DNA of 64,000 bases from Conus ventricosus (GCA_018398815.1 CM031601.1:23710667-23774666), one strand, 5' to 3'. Counted from the stretch's first letter, positions 48,201-57,180 are shown. Translations and numbers: made by a program. The notes: a model not told the origin generated them from the letters alone.

Positions 48201-48235
48201 TGAAATTTTTTGGGCTTAAAAAAAGGGGGAGGGAT

Positions 48236-48511
48236 GGGGTTGTGGGCGTTAGTGACGTCCTTATAAAAGGAATTAATATTAGCTGGCAAAACTTAGACGT
48301 TAAACGTCTTAAAGTTACCATCGTCGTTGTTCACAATGGTGAGGATATTAAGGTCATAACAACAAGCAACAAAATCAATATTGACTTAAATAGGAACAAT
48401 CTTACAGAACTAAATTGGATTAATCTTACACATTTAGGCCTTATGGGGTTTTATTATACTGAACAAGTTTTGACAGAGAGTATGATAAATATAATAACTG
48501 GATTAAATTAA
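48236..48511 (+). CDS. Hypothetical Polinton protein upstream of the ATPase (3' part)
   Basis: The readable C-terminal 90 residues contain GINISWQNLDVKRLKVTI, VVVHNGEDIKVITTSNK, LNWINLTHLGLMGFYYTEQV and end in TGLN at a TAA (48,509-48,511). The N-terminus lies in corrupted sequence. Its alternating beta-like pattern and position 17 bp before the ATPase start fit a virion structural gene, but I do not recognise the family. The tight spacing suggests the two genes are expressed together or compactly arranged, as usual in Polintons. Confidence 0.6.
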   Translation, partial: GVVGVSDVLIKGINISWQNLDVKRLKVTIVVVHNGEDIKVITTSNKINIDLNRNNLTELNWINLTHLGLMGFYYTEQVLTESMINIITGLN

Positions 48512-48528
48512 ATTCTGTTATAAAAACC

Positions 48529-49139
48529 ATGGAGCAGTTAAACTTTATGACAAAAGAGCCTCATTGTTCATTAATTGTGGGCAAACTGGTTGCGGAAAAA
48601 CAATATTTGTCCTAGACCTATTACAAACAGTTTATCGCTATAATTTTGATTATATTGTGATTTTCTGTCCAACGCTTGAATTTAACAAAGCATATCATGA
48701 TAGAAGGTTTATATGGGCAGATGATGACGTATATTTAGCTGATCCTAGCAATAAACTGAGTGAGTGTTTAGAATACTTTTATAGACTGTTTAAAGGAACG
48801 CAGACACTATTTATTATAGATGACTGTTCAGCAGAAAGAGACATAGTTAAAAAGAGAAACACTTTGTCAAAACTAGCCTTCAGTGGAAGACATGCTGGAA
48901 TAAGTGTGTGGATTTTATGTCAAAAATATAACTCAGTTTTAAAAGACTTTAGAGAACAGTTAAAGACTGTAGTTTTATTTCACATGAAAGACAGAGACGC
49001 ATTTGATGAATGTATGCGCGAAAATGATGTTATTGAAAATGATCAGGAAAAACATAGGATTAAGCAAAAACTAAAATCTGAAAAGTTTAGTAAATTAGTA
49101 TTGAAAACGGATAATCCTACACAGTATGTTTGTTTGTAA
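48529..49139 (+). CDS. A32-like (FtsK-HerA) DNA-packaging ATPase of the Polinton
   Basis: P-loop ATPase that in related viruses and Polintons drives genome packaging into capsids. Walker A GQTGCGKT (about 48,579-48,602), Walker B LFIIDD (about 48,806-48,824), and FSGRHAGISVWILCQKYN (about 48,877-48,930), the family motif with polar sensor residue Q. The end is TDNPTQYVCL. About 200 residues is short but complete for the family. A well-placed ATG lies at 48,529 (AAAACCATGG), but its frame differs by one base from the Walker A frame; the break is in or near the GGG at 48,579-48,581, a short G run, so it may be a base-call error or a real mutation. The last 25 or so codons lie inside the right terminal inverted repeat. 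Confidence 0.9.
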
Positions 49140-49307
49140 AAAATCGTTATTTTTTTGTTTATTGAAAAAATGTGTGATGGATTATCATTTTTAATTCGTT
49201 GTTGAAGTGTTACTTGTCAGAGAACTAATAAATGTTTATTATAGCTTTTTACTGCCCGAAATTTATTGAGGCAGTAAAAAGCTAGAATGAACATTTATTA
49301 GTTCTCT
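49061..49307 (-). repeat. Right terminal inverted repeat of the Polinton
   Basis: Reverse complement of 33,058-33,304. The outer 89 bases (49,219-49,307) form a hairpin like that of the left end. The inner third is coding sequence of the ATPase, whose stop codon is at 49,137-49,139. Confidence 0.9.
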
Positions 49308-49367
49308 GGCGCGTTTGTATACTTGTGTGCATGCGCGTAAGAATCAGTGAGTGAGTGTGTGTGTGTG

Positions 49368-49416
<49 letters not shown>

Positions 49417-50110
49417 CTTTGTGCGAATGTAAGCGTTCGCGCTCACGCGAGAGACGAAGACCATATCTGTCTCTACCGATCACCATAAACCCGCGTGTTT
49501 ATCAAATCTTTCAAATTCCCGATGTCTGACCAGCGCGTTGGGCTAATGCGTGTAAGTCAGTCATCTGCCAAGACGTAGCCATGAGACCTTCTGCTTAAGA
49601 CTGTCTCATCTTAGTAATTAATTCATTTATCCATCAGCTTTGAATCGTTCTACAGTGTGGTCTCCAAACTTAGCAGATGTGGTGTAGCGTATATGGACTA
49701 GTCCGCACGCAGTGACGCCTTCTTGATGAAACTGAAACGCAAACCCTTTTTTCCAATCATCTATCAAACCTCTCTCCAGACTTTTTCCTGCTGCTGGCTA
49801 AAGTCTACATTTACACATGTAAATTCTAGAAAAGGAATTTCCTCATGTAAATGTGTTTATTAAGTTATTAGAAGACAGGTATGAAATAGGAATGTACGTC
49901 GCTTATGTTAATTTGAACATGGTTAAGTTTAGCACTGACTGGCATATGTATAAAGAATTAATTGAAAGTAAAGAAATGTAAACACAAAATATATGCTTCA
50001 TTTTAAAAAAAAATGACCAAAAAACAGAACAACCTCCAAGACAGTAAACAGTATGTAATCATAAAAAATTACTTCTTGATACTCAGATACCATCAATATA
50101 CAATGATAGG

Positions 50111-50173
<63 letters not shown>

Positions 50174-50408
50174 GCTGCAGTTATTCATGGTCTGCTTTTC
50201 TGTGTGTATATGTGTGTGTGTTTTTTATATGTTTATGTTGCTCTTTTTACTGGTTTTTCCTTTATTCTGTCCAGAATTTAGTTATATTTCCCCTTACCTT
50301 TTCATTTGTGAAATGTTGAAATTGTATATACACAAGCTTGAAAATGAAAGTATAATTGAAAAAACAAAAAACAACCACGCTCTCCATCCACACTCCACAC
50401 ATACTCAG
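49308..50408. other. Intron sequence, copy B
   Basis: No gene. Starts with the GGCGC duplication, then (GT)n (49,355-49,413), and from 49,415 is nearly identical to 20,069-21,047. A second (GT)n tract is at 50,112-50,168. Ends with the acceptor CACATACTCAG. Confidence 0.8.
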
Positions 50409-50665
50409 GGTCCGGGCGAGGTCATCATCAACGACCTGCACAAGACCAAGACGGACAACGAGAGCCTGAAGACGCAGGTCATCCAGCTGCAGAAGGCCCT
50501 GCGCGAGCAGCAGGCGGTGAACAGCAGCGCGCAGGACGAGTACCGGCGCTCCAAGGCAGCGCTGGAGGCCGCCCAACGGTCCGTGGAGAAGGCGCGCCAC
50601 GACTACCGCAAGTTGGAAGGCACCATGGCCGCCCTCAAGGCCGAGAACGAGGCGCTGAAGCTGAA
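50409..50665 (+). CDS. Mieap/SPATA18-like gene, coiled-coil exon
   Basis: An open exon of 257 bp between AG (50,407-50,408) and GTGAGT (50,666). It begins GPGEVIINDLHKTKTDNES and continues with heptad-like QLQKALREQQAVNSS, RRSKAALEAAQRSVEK and AALKAENEALKLK: a parallel coiled coil suited for oligomerisation. In mammalian Mieap a coiled coil precedes the C-terminal lipid-interacting domain. It ends with two bases of a codon that the following exon completes (AA+A, Lys). A damaged second copy is at 21,048-21,303. High GC and codon use contrast with the AT-rich surroundings, as expected for a real exon. Confidence 0.8.
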
Positions 50666-50955
50666 GTGAGTGGACGACGGGTTCGCTTGGGGGTGGGGGG
50701 GTGGAGGTGGGGAGTCGGTTGGATGTGATTGAGAAATGGGGAGAAGTAAGGTGGGGGTAGGGGTGTGTGGTGGAGGAGGGAGAATGGTGGAAAGGGTGGA
50801 TGAGGTGTATGTTGTGTGGGTGGGTGGGTGTGCGTGTGGGTGTGTTGTGTGGGATGGGAAGGGGGTAAGAGGAGGATAGGGGATGGGAGAGAGGTGTTGA
50901 AATAGCGTCTGGCTGGTGGATGAAGTGTATGTTGTGTGGGTGGCTGGGTGGGCGT

Positions 50956-50986
<31 letters not shown>

Positions 50987-51655
50987 TAAGAGGAGGATAG
51001 GGGATGTGAGAGAGGTGTTGAAATAGCGCCTGGCTGTGGCTGTAGTGAAAGCCTTCCCTTCAATAACCCCCCCCCCCCCCCCCCCCCCCGAACACGTAGC
51101 AACTTGCGAAGACTTGAAGCCTCTGTAAAACTCTCGAGTCTGTATTTGTCGAGCCTGCCAGTGAGATATGAGAGTAGAGTACCGAAAGATTAGAATTGCA
51201 GACTGTTTGGGTTATCTCCTGATCCTGGATAGCGTCAAGGTTAGATACCCCAAACAGATCTTGCGCGGCTTACTTCCCGTCCACCACACGTAAAAAATGG
51301 CGCATGTTTCTGTTGATGGCAGTTAAAGTGTAAATTCTGTCACACATGTAGTTAAAGTGTAAGTTCTATCACACATGTAGTTAAAGTGTAAATTCTTACA
51401 CACGTGTACACACACGAAAATGAATGAGTTCAAAACAAGCAAATCGATGAATCTTATGAACTGCACATGCATGAGCTGAACCGTAAGGCGTTCAACGGCA
51501 CAAACCAGTGGCCAGGGGAATAAATGCCATTGAGTTAGATTTCGTCGACCATGTGTGACCACAGACCCAACAGGCCCACAAGCGAGAGCGGTACAAGTGT
51601 ATATGTGGGGTCGAGTATCATGCACAACACAGATAATTGTGTCATATTCAATGTA

Positions 51656-51682
51656 CGAGGGTTGTTCAATTTAAGATGACAC
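51656..51682 (+). repeat. Left terminal inverted repeat of mariner
   Basis: 27 bp, directly after the target TA; pairs with 52,951-52,977 with one mismatch at position 24. Confidence 0.95.
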
Positions 51683-51844
51683 TAGGCTTGCCGTTTGGAA
51701 ACGAAGCACCGCACAGAAAAATGTTTATACCAAACACAACTTTAAAGTTTACCTGATTAGAATTGCAGAAAATAAAGTTGTCATGACGCAACTCGGAGTA
51801 TGACGTAATTACAACTGTGTTTCAAACAGCTGAGCCTGAAAAAA

Positions 51845-52927
51845 ATGGACGTCACCAATGAGCAATTTCGTTTCTACACTTTCACAAGGCTACAACTTGG
51901 TGACGATTGTAGGAGGATACACGCAGATTTGCAAGCTGTTTACGGAACGGATTGTGTGTCTTACCGCACAGTTTGCAGATGGGTCAAACAATTAAGAGCA
52001 GGTAGGGCGCCATCTGATTGGGGTAATCGTGCAGAGCGAGCTTTACCAGCTCGGAACGAACAAAACATTGCATTTGTGAAAAGACTGATAGAGGAGGATC
52101 CACATTCGACTGTGCGGGAATTAAGCGAGGCATGTGAGCTTTCAATTGGCACCATTAACAACATTCTGCACAAAGACCTTCACATGAGAAAACTGGCTGC
52201 AAGATGGGTGCCACATCTCTTAAGCGATGATCAGAAGCAGCAGCGGGTGGCATGTTCACGCAAACTGCTCGACGAGTTTGAGCCCAATGGGCCAAAACGA
52301 CTGTGTGACTTAGTGACGGGAGACGAGAGTTGGCTGACATTCTACGGCATCCCCAACAAACGCTGCAACCGCATGTGGGTTGGCCCTGACGGAGACCGAC
52401 CAGTTGTTCTTCGCCCAGGATTCCAGAGTCGCAAGCGAATGTTTTCTATTTTTTTCAACACGCAAGGCCTTGTGGCAATTGACATTTTGCCTGAGAAATC
52501 AACAATCACTGCCTCCTACTATACCCAAGTTGTGCTCCCAAAAGTTGTAGGAAAAATCCATGAGCAGCGCCCAACCGTCAGCACCCAGAGGACCCTTCTT
52601 CTGCATGACAATGCCAGTGTCCATAAGGCGAAGGTCACCACGACCTTCCTGAGCGAGCAAGGAATCCAAGTTTTGGACCACCCACCCTACAGCCCCGACT
52701 TGGCCCCATGCGACTTCTGGCTGTTCCCTGCTCTGAAGGAAAAGCTCGCTGGGCGTAAGTTTGACCGGGTACAAGACCTCGCCAAAGCCGTAAGATCAGA
52801 GTTGTCCGGTCTGCCTAAAACCGACTACCAGAGGGCGCTTGAGAATTGGCGTAGGAGGCTTGAAATTTGCATTCGAGCCAACGGAGAATACTTCGAGGGA
52901 TGTAAAAGTTTCAAGTTGCTGAGATGA
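51845..52927 (+). CDS. Mariner transposase, intact
   Basis: A 360-residue DDE/D transposase that cuts and inserts the element at TA sites in the nucleus. The N-terminal part (residues 1-110) has the paired-type helix-turn-helix DNA-binding modules (RTVCRWVKQLRAGR; GTINNILHKDL), followed by the linker WVPHLLSDDQK (compare mariner 'WVPHxLxxxQ'). Catalytic residues: D in VTGDESWLTFY, D in LLHDNASVHKA and D in YSPDLAPCDFWLFP; the last two are separated by 34 residues, hence DD34D, the mariner signature. Length is typical (about 345-360). Start: ATG after AAAAA at 51,845; stop TGA at 52,925-52,927. No frameshift or stop, unlike every other mobile-element gene in this window. Confidence 0.97.
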   Translation: MDVTNEQFRFYTFTRLQLGDDCRRIHADLQAVYGTDCVSYRTVCRWVKQLRAGRAPSDWGNRAERALPARNEQNIAFVKRLIEEDPHSTVRELSEACELSIGTINNILHKDLHMRKLAARWVPHLLSDDQKQQRVACSRKLLDEFEPNGPKRLCDLVTGDESWLTFYGIPNKRCNRMWVGPDGDRPVVLRPGFQSRKRMFSIFFNTQGLVAIDILPEKSTITASYYTQVVLPKVVGKIHEQRPTVSTQRTLLLHDNASVHKAKVTTTFLSEQGIQVLDHPPYSPDLAPCDFWLFPALKEKLAGRKFDRVQDLAKAVRSELSGLPKTDYQRALENWRRRLEICIRANGEYFEGCKSFKLLR

Positions 52928-52950
52928 GAGGTACGTTTTTTAAGGGGGTG

Positions 52951-52977
52951 GTGACATCTTAAATTGAACAACCCTCG
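52951..52977 (-). repeat. Right terminal inverted repeat of mariner
   Basis: 27 bp, ends CAACCCTCG just before the duplicated TA at 52,978-52,979. Confidence 0.95.
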
Positions 52978-53999
52978 TATCGTCGTCTTGCTGCGGCGCG
53001 GGCGTCAGTTCCCTGTGAGGTGGCAAAGCAGCGAACACCGAGGGAGAGCTGGCAACTCTCCTTTGAGGGACACTGATGTGAGAGGTCAGTGTCAGGCGGC
53101 GCAGCGAACCTTCCAGCCGCATGGGTGACGGCGGGTCTAGCTTGTTTCGCCGTGGGACGGCTCTTAGAGATGTGGGGCAATCGGCGATGGAGCTCTGCCT
53201 GACTACGATTACCGTGGCCTGGGATACCATGCTGATAAGGGCCGGGCATGGTGGGGAACACTTCTAAGGGATGGGCTGAAAAATTGCCCCCTCCGCCATA
53301 GTCAGCGTGGACCATAGACAAGACTCGTGCAGCGCTGCAGCGACTTTCGTCATGCTCCTTCTTTGAGGCGGCCTCACGCGGCACAGAACCATCGCCACCC
53401 GAGCACGAAGAAGGCCGCCTGGTGGCCCTGACGACAGGCCTTTTGAGGGGGAAGGGGGACAAAGAAAATCGACGCCCACCATCGGCCGATTAAAAACCAC
53501 AGAGTGAACCGAAGTTCACACGGGACCAGACCTGAGACAGCAACCGACAACAGCCCCATACACCACACCACTGCCAACGACAACTGCCACGAAAAATGCA
53601 CACTACAATCTGCGTGTACACCTTGTCCTTAAAGACTTCTGGCCAATAGGATATAAATCTAAACCTCCGACAGTTTTCATCTCAACTGTTCCAAAGTTCC
53701 GCGCAGTAACCTCACAATGACAACGGATTCTTCTTCCGAATATCTGACGTGCATGCTCACCAGACCGCACGTGCATAAAGCAAGGTGAAAGGTCAATGGT
53801 GAAAATGACGAGTTCACAGAGTTTTGTTGTTGCTGTTTTTCGTGTGGACAAGCCAAAAATACGCACGTTTGTGCAATACTGGTGCAACAATATTGATCCG
53901 TTTAACGTCTGCGGGCCGCCCCATCAGAGAGCTTCTTTGCTTGCCGTCTTGAGCTGAAGTAGGCAGAGCAGTTGAGGCCACAGCGGGTTCTGGTTAGGA

Positions 54000-54935
54000 T
54001 GGGGTGGTTGGTGTGGGGCTTTGGAAGTTGGAGTGGCAAGTATTTATAGGATGGGTTGGTTGGTGTGGGGCTTTGGAAGTTGGAGTGGCAAGTATTTATA
54101 GGATGGGTTGGTTGGTGTGGGGCTTTGGAAGTTGGAGTGGCAAGTATTTATAGGATGGGTTGGTTGGTGTGGGGCTTTGGAAGTTGGAGTGGCAAGTATT
54201 TATAAGATGGGTTGGTTGGTGTGGGGCTTTGGAGGTTGGAGTGGCAAGTATTTATAGGATGGGTTGGTTGGTGCGGGGCTTTGGAGGTTGGAATGGCAAG
54301 TATTTATAGGATGGGTTGGTTGGTGCGGGGCTTTGAAGGTTGGAATGGCAAGTATTTATAGGATGGGTTGGTTGGTGCGGGGCTTTGGAGGTTGGAATGG
54401 CAAGTATTTATAGGATGGGTTGGTTGGTGCGTGGCTTTGGAGGTTGGAATGGCAAGTATTTATAGGATGGGTTGGTTGGTGCGGGGCTTTGGAGGTTGGA
54501 ATGGCAAGTATTTATAGGATGGGTTGGTTGGTGCGGGGCTTTGGAGGTTGGAGAGTGGCAAGTATTTATAGGATGGGTTGGTTGGTGTGGGCTTTGGAGG
54601 TTGGAATAGCAAGTATTTATAGGATGGGTTGGTTGGTGTGGGGCTTTGGAGGTTGGAATGGCAAGTATTTATAGATGGTTGGTTGGTGTGGGGCTTTGGA
54701 GGTTGGAATGGCAAGTATTTATAGGATGGGTTGGTTGGTGGCAGGCTTTGGAGGTTGAATGGCAAGTATTTATAGGATGGTTGGTTGGTGCGGGGCTTTG
54801 GAGGTTGGAATTGGCAAGTATTTATAGGATGGGTTGGTTGGTGGGGGCTTTGGAGGTTGGAATGGCAAGTATTTATAGGATGGGTTGTTGGTGTGGGGCT
54901 TGAGGTTGGAATGGCAAGTATTTATAGGATGGGGT
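54000..54935. repeat. 52-bp minisatellite, about 18 copies
   Basis: The unit, with GGATGGGTTGGTTGGTG, CGGGGCTTTGGAGGTTGG and AATGGCAAGTATTTATA, repeats with single substitutions and a few one-base indels. Early units have GTGTGG and GGAAGTTGGAGTGG, later ones GCGGG and GGAGGTTGGAATGG, showing array-internal homogenisation in blocks. The peptide-like open frames on both strands come from the repeat. Confidence 0.95.
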
Positions 54936-55170
54936 GGGATGTGGGTAGGGTTGAAGGGATGAGGCGGGGGTGAGTGTGTAAGAGAGAGAGGAGGGTAGGG
55001 GAAGGAAGAAGATGGGCGGGGAGATAGACTTCAGAGATGGGGAAAGAGAAAAGAGGATTAGGGCTGAGGATGGGATGAGTCGGGAACTCGCTGCGACTGT
55101 AGGAAGAAATGACCATTGAAAGAAGTAAAAAAAAATCAGCGTGGATTGGTTGGCTATGAGGTGTGGTGTG

Positions 55171-55201
<31 letters not shown>

Positions 55202-55537
55202 TGTGTGTGTAAGTAATATCAAGAGAGATACTGAGAGAGAGAGAGAGAGAGAGAGAGAGGGCAGCGTCCTTGATTTGAGTGACCGGTCGAAAAATCAACA
55301 TGAGGATTAACGTATAATTTTATAATGTTGCTGCTATGGGAAGCAATAATCACACCCTGTGCAGACACTGAAAGGGTTAGGCAATTCAAAATAACGCGCG
55401 TGCCTTAAAGGACTACACGAATGAATGGGTTGTGACTGAGAAAAATCCCCAACCACAGTCCACCCCTTCTTTCCTTTTTTTTCTTGAATAACTTAACCAC
55501 CAACTTCCCTCTCCTCACACACACACCACACACACAG

Positions 55538-55768
55538 ACTGACCATCGCCAACACTCCGGCGAAATCCAACATGGCGCCGCCGGTACCCAGGGCCGACAA
55601 CCGCTTGACGGAGAACATCAGCGAGCGTTGTCGCCCTTCCACCATCGCTCTGCGCTACAACAACCTGGAGAGCCAGCAGTGGGTGGACGCCAAGGAGGCG
55701 GTGGAGGACGATCCGGAGAATCACCTGGAGGAGGCTCAGATCGTGGGACTGCTGTGCCAGGGCTCATG
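55538..55768 (+). CDS. Mieap/SPATA18-like gene, exon with start of C-terminal domain
   Basis: After a CACACAG acceptor the frame, completing the Lys codon of the previous exon, reads LTIANTPAKSNMAPPVPRAD, then SERCRPSTIALRYNNLE, WVDAKEAVEDDPENHLEEAQ and IVGLLCQG before a GTGAGT donor at 55,769. The 'RPS-x-hydrophobic-x-x-x-Y...W-x-DA' pattern is like the beginning of the mitochondria-eating protein C-terminal domain. One G seems to be missing near the end (CCAGGGCTC here, CCAGGGGCTC in the duplicate that follows). The 3' part of the exon is duplicated downstream. Confidence 0.7.
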
Positions 55769-55798
55769 GTGAGTGGGGTGGAGGAGGGGGGAGGCGGG

Positions 55799-55895
55799 GA
55801 GTGGGTGGACGCCAAGGAGGCGGTGGAGGACGACCCGGAGAATCACCTGGAGGAGGCTCAGATCGTGGGACTGCTGTGCCAGGGGCTCATGGTTG
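55799..55895 (+). pseudogene. Tandem partial duplicate of the preceding exon
   Basis: About 97 bases from GTGGGTGGACGCCAAGGAG to GGGGCTCATGG repeat 55,678-55,770 at a distance of 121 bp with one substitution (GAT/GAC) and a one-base indel. It has no acceptor of its own and its donor is altered to GGTTGAGT, so it is probably not spliced in. It is possibly a recent tandem duplication or an assembly stutter. Confidence 0.75.
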
Positions 55896-56110
55896 AGTGG
55901 GGACCTTGGGAAGGTGGGGGTGACTACGGAGACCGGGGGGGGGGGGGGGGGGGGTTGGTGGAGTGTGGGGAGAGGTTGGTGGAGTGTGGGGAGAGGGGGG
56001 GGGGGCAGTGTTGGATGGGAAGTCAGCGGTCGGGGAAAGAGGGAGGGCAGGGTCGTGGAACGTGCAAGGTGAAATGACTAGGGAAGGAGGGACAAGAGAG
56101 AGCACACACA

Positions 56111-56154
<44 letters not shown>

Positions 56155-56700
56155 GCGCGCGCGCGCGAACGCGCGCGCACAGACCGGGAGGGGGGGGTGA
56201 GAGACAATGTTCCTATTTTGTTTGCAGCCGTATTAACAAGACTGTATAAGACCTTTGTTTCCCTCGTTTGTGCCTGCGTAATTTTTCAGCAAAAAAAAAT
56301 GTGTGTATATCGTATTGCTTCTAACCCAACAATACTACATCATGCTTGGGGTGAGGGGTATGAAGGAATTCGTTCTGCCCTTCCCGTTGACTAGTTAAAG
56401 CGATTTTCTTTGTGCAGACTTTATGAAACACGCAAACAAACACACAAACAAATAAGCGAATCAATGAAAGTAAAAGGCATGAATTTGTCTTCTGATTACA
56501 GAACGCGTAGCGTAGATGAGTAACTTTTCGGGCTACTTCTTTATGTGGTTGTAGCAAGTCAAGGCCAGGGTCACATCATGGCTTTAAAACAGAAAGATAA
56601 GTTAGAATATAGGTTTCTGGGTTCTGGATTCGACATTAGAAAAGTAGTTACATACTCAGAATCAAAAACTTACTTGAGAATATTTCGACAGGGTCGCCCT
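55896..56700. other. Intron sequence with microsatellites
   Basis: No gene. Poly-G (55,936-55,954), G-rich repeat (55,955-56,010), (CA)n/(GC)n (56,103-56,180). From 56,230 unremarkable AT-rich sequence. Confidence 0.6.
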
Positions 56701-57180
56701 GTCTTCTTCAGCTCACTGTTGATGTTGTGGCAGCGAGGCTTGATGGGACGACTGTTGTGGGGGGTGAACAGTTGTCAGGATCTGATTGTAGATGGGGGGG
56801 GTGGGGGAGTTCAAAGCCTTGATCTCTGTTCAGGCTGGGGCGTCTGGTCTTAATTCGATGGCTTCTTTGACTTTTCTTTTTGTGAGGAAGGGCTCTGTAG
56901 ATAGGATCTAGTTTCTTGGGGCTGAAACTGTGGCCTGTGGCTTGTAGATGTTCATGTATGGCAGAAGTAGATCGGTTTTGGTGTTCCTGTAGACGGGTGG
57001 TGAGTGGTCTTGCTGTCTCGCCAATGTAGGTATGGTACAGTCTTGACACCCTACCTGGTACACTACACCACACCTGCTTGAGGGGATCCGTTTGTCTTTG
57101 ACATGGGTCAGTTGCTGGCGTAGGAGTTGGTGGGTTTGTGGAACACTTTGCATCCATATTGTTGGAAGGTCCAGGCTAGA
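56700..57180 (-). mobile_element. Penelope-like element fragment with GIY-YIG endonuclease
   Basis: On the minus strand pieces read FQQYGCKVFHKPTNSYA-like linker, GVVYQVGCQDCT and then, in the adjacent frame, YIGETARPLTTRLQEHQ, AIHEHLQATGHSF and LDPIYRALPHKKKSQRSHRI. 'C-x-x-C...YIGETxRxLxxRLxEH' is the zinc-binding linker plus GIY-YIG nuclease of Penelope-like retroelements. The reverse transcriptase part is missing upstream, and at least one frameshift lies near 57,040. A dead fragment. Confidence 0.85.

Larger units (their letters stand above)
35050..48235. other. Second low-quality consensus block
   Basis: The same homopolymer-inflated error pattern as at 2.87-18.25 kb begins abruptly near 35,050 and ends near 48,235, both inside the Polinton. 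There is no clean copy of this part in the window. Protein motifs survive only as short pieces in alternating frames. Confidence 0.85.
33058..49307. mobile_element. Polinton/Maverick DNA transposon (16.25 kb)
   Basis: The element is bounded by terminal inverted repeats of about 247 bp (33,058-33,304 and 49,061-49,307), starts AGAGAACT and ends AGTTCTCT, and is flanked by GGCGC on both sides (33,053-33,057 and 49,308-49,312). Inside are a retroviral-type integrase (+), a protein-primed DNA polymerase B (-) and an A32-like packaging ATPase (+), the diagnostic Polinton combination, and the 16-kb size fits. The segment 35.05-48.23 kb is corrupted by homopolymer errors, so its coding state is unknown. 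Capsid and protease genes were not identified. The copy lies in an intron of the Mieap-like gene and is absent from the other copy of the locus at about 18.0 kb. Confidence 0.9.
28745..50408 (+). other. Intron of the Mieap-like gene carrying the Polinton
   Basis: A GTGAGA donor at 28,745 and an ACTCAG acceptor ending at 50,408 delimit a 21.7-kb intron. Phase fits: the first exon ends on a complete codon and the next starts on one. Three quarters of the intron is the Polinton (33,058-49,307). The rest holds a LINE fragment, microsatellites and a hammerhead motif. The native intron without the Polinton would be about 5.4 kb. Confidence 0.6.
51656..52977 (+). mobile_element. Complete mariner (Tc1/mariner, DD34D) transposon
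   Basis: 1,322 bp with 27-bp terminal inverted repeats (51,656-51,682 and 52,951-52,977) that match at 26 of 27 positions and start CGAGGGTTGTTCAATT. It is flanked by the TA duplication at 51,654-51,655 and 52,978-52,979. The other copy of the locus has the unoccupied TA at 22,274-22,275. The transposase is uninterrupted. A complete structure with an empty site nearby points to a recent insertion. Confidence 0.97.
50666..55537 (+). other. Intron of the Mieap-like gene
   Basis: GTGAGT donor at 50,666 to CACACAG acceptor ending at 55,537. It contains G/GT-rich DNA (50,690-50,990), a poly-C run (51,066-51,089), a threefold 30-bp repeat (about 51,325-51,405), a complete mariner (51,656-52,977), a region shared with copy A (52,980-53,670), a 52-bp minisatellite (about 54,000-54,935) and (GT)n/(GA)n microsatellites (55,155-55,260). 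Nothing else with coding character was seen. Confidence 0.7.

Noticed and set aside
50635..51102. Pro/His-rich minus-strand frame
   Set aside because: G-rich and GT-rich simple sequence in the intron; the equivalent in copy A differs mainly by repeat length.
52959..53462. 167-residue minus-strand frame (counterpart at 22.3-22.75 kb)
   Set aside because: It starts in the mariner end and extends through sequence shared by both locus copies; several alternative frames are open on both strands and no domain is visible. Possibly an unclassified GC-rich repeat.
54000..54935. Regularly spaced repeats resembling a CRISPR array
   Set aside because: The entire 52-bp unit is repeated without unique spacers and the genome is eukaryotic; it is a minisatellite.
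54420..54973. Repetitive protein frames (Trp/Gly-rich on +, Pro-rich on -)
   Set aside because: Translation of the 52-bp minisatellite; frames shift with unit indels.
55484..56077. 197-residue frame overlapping the exon at 55.5 kb
   Set aside because: It is out of frame with the splice-compatible exon reading and extends through G-rich intron DNA.
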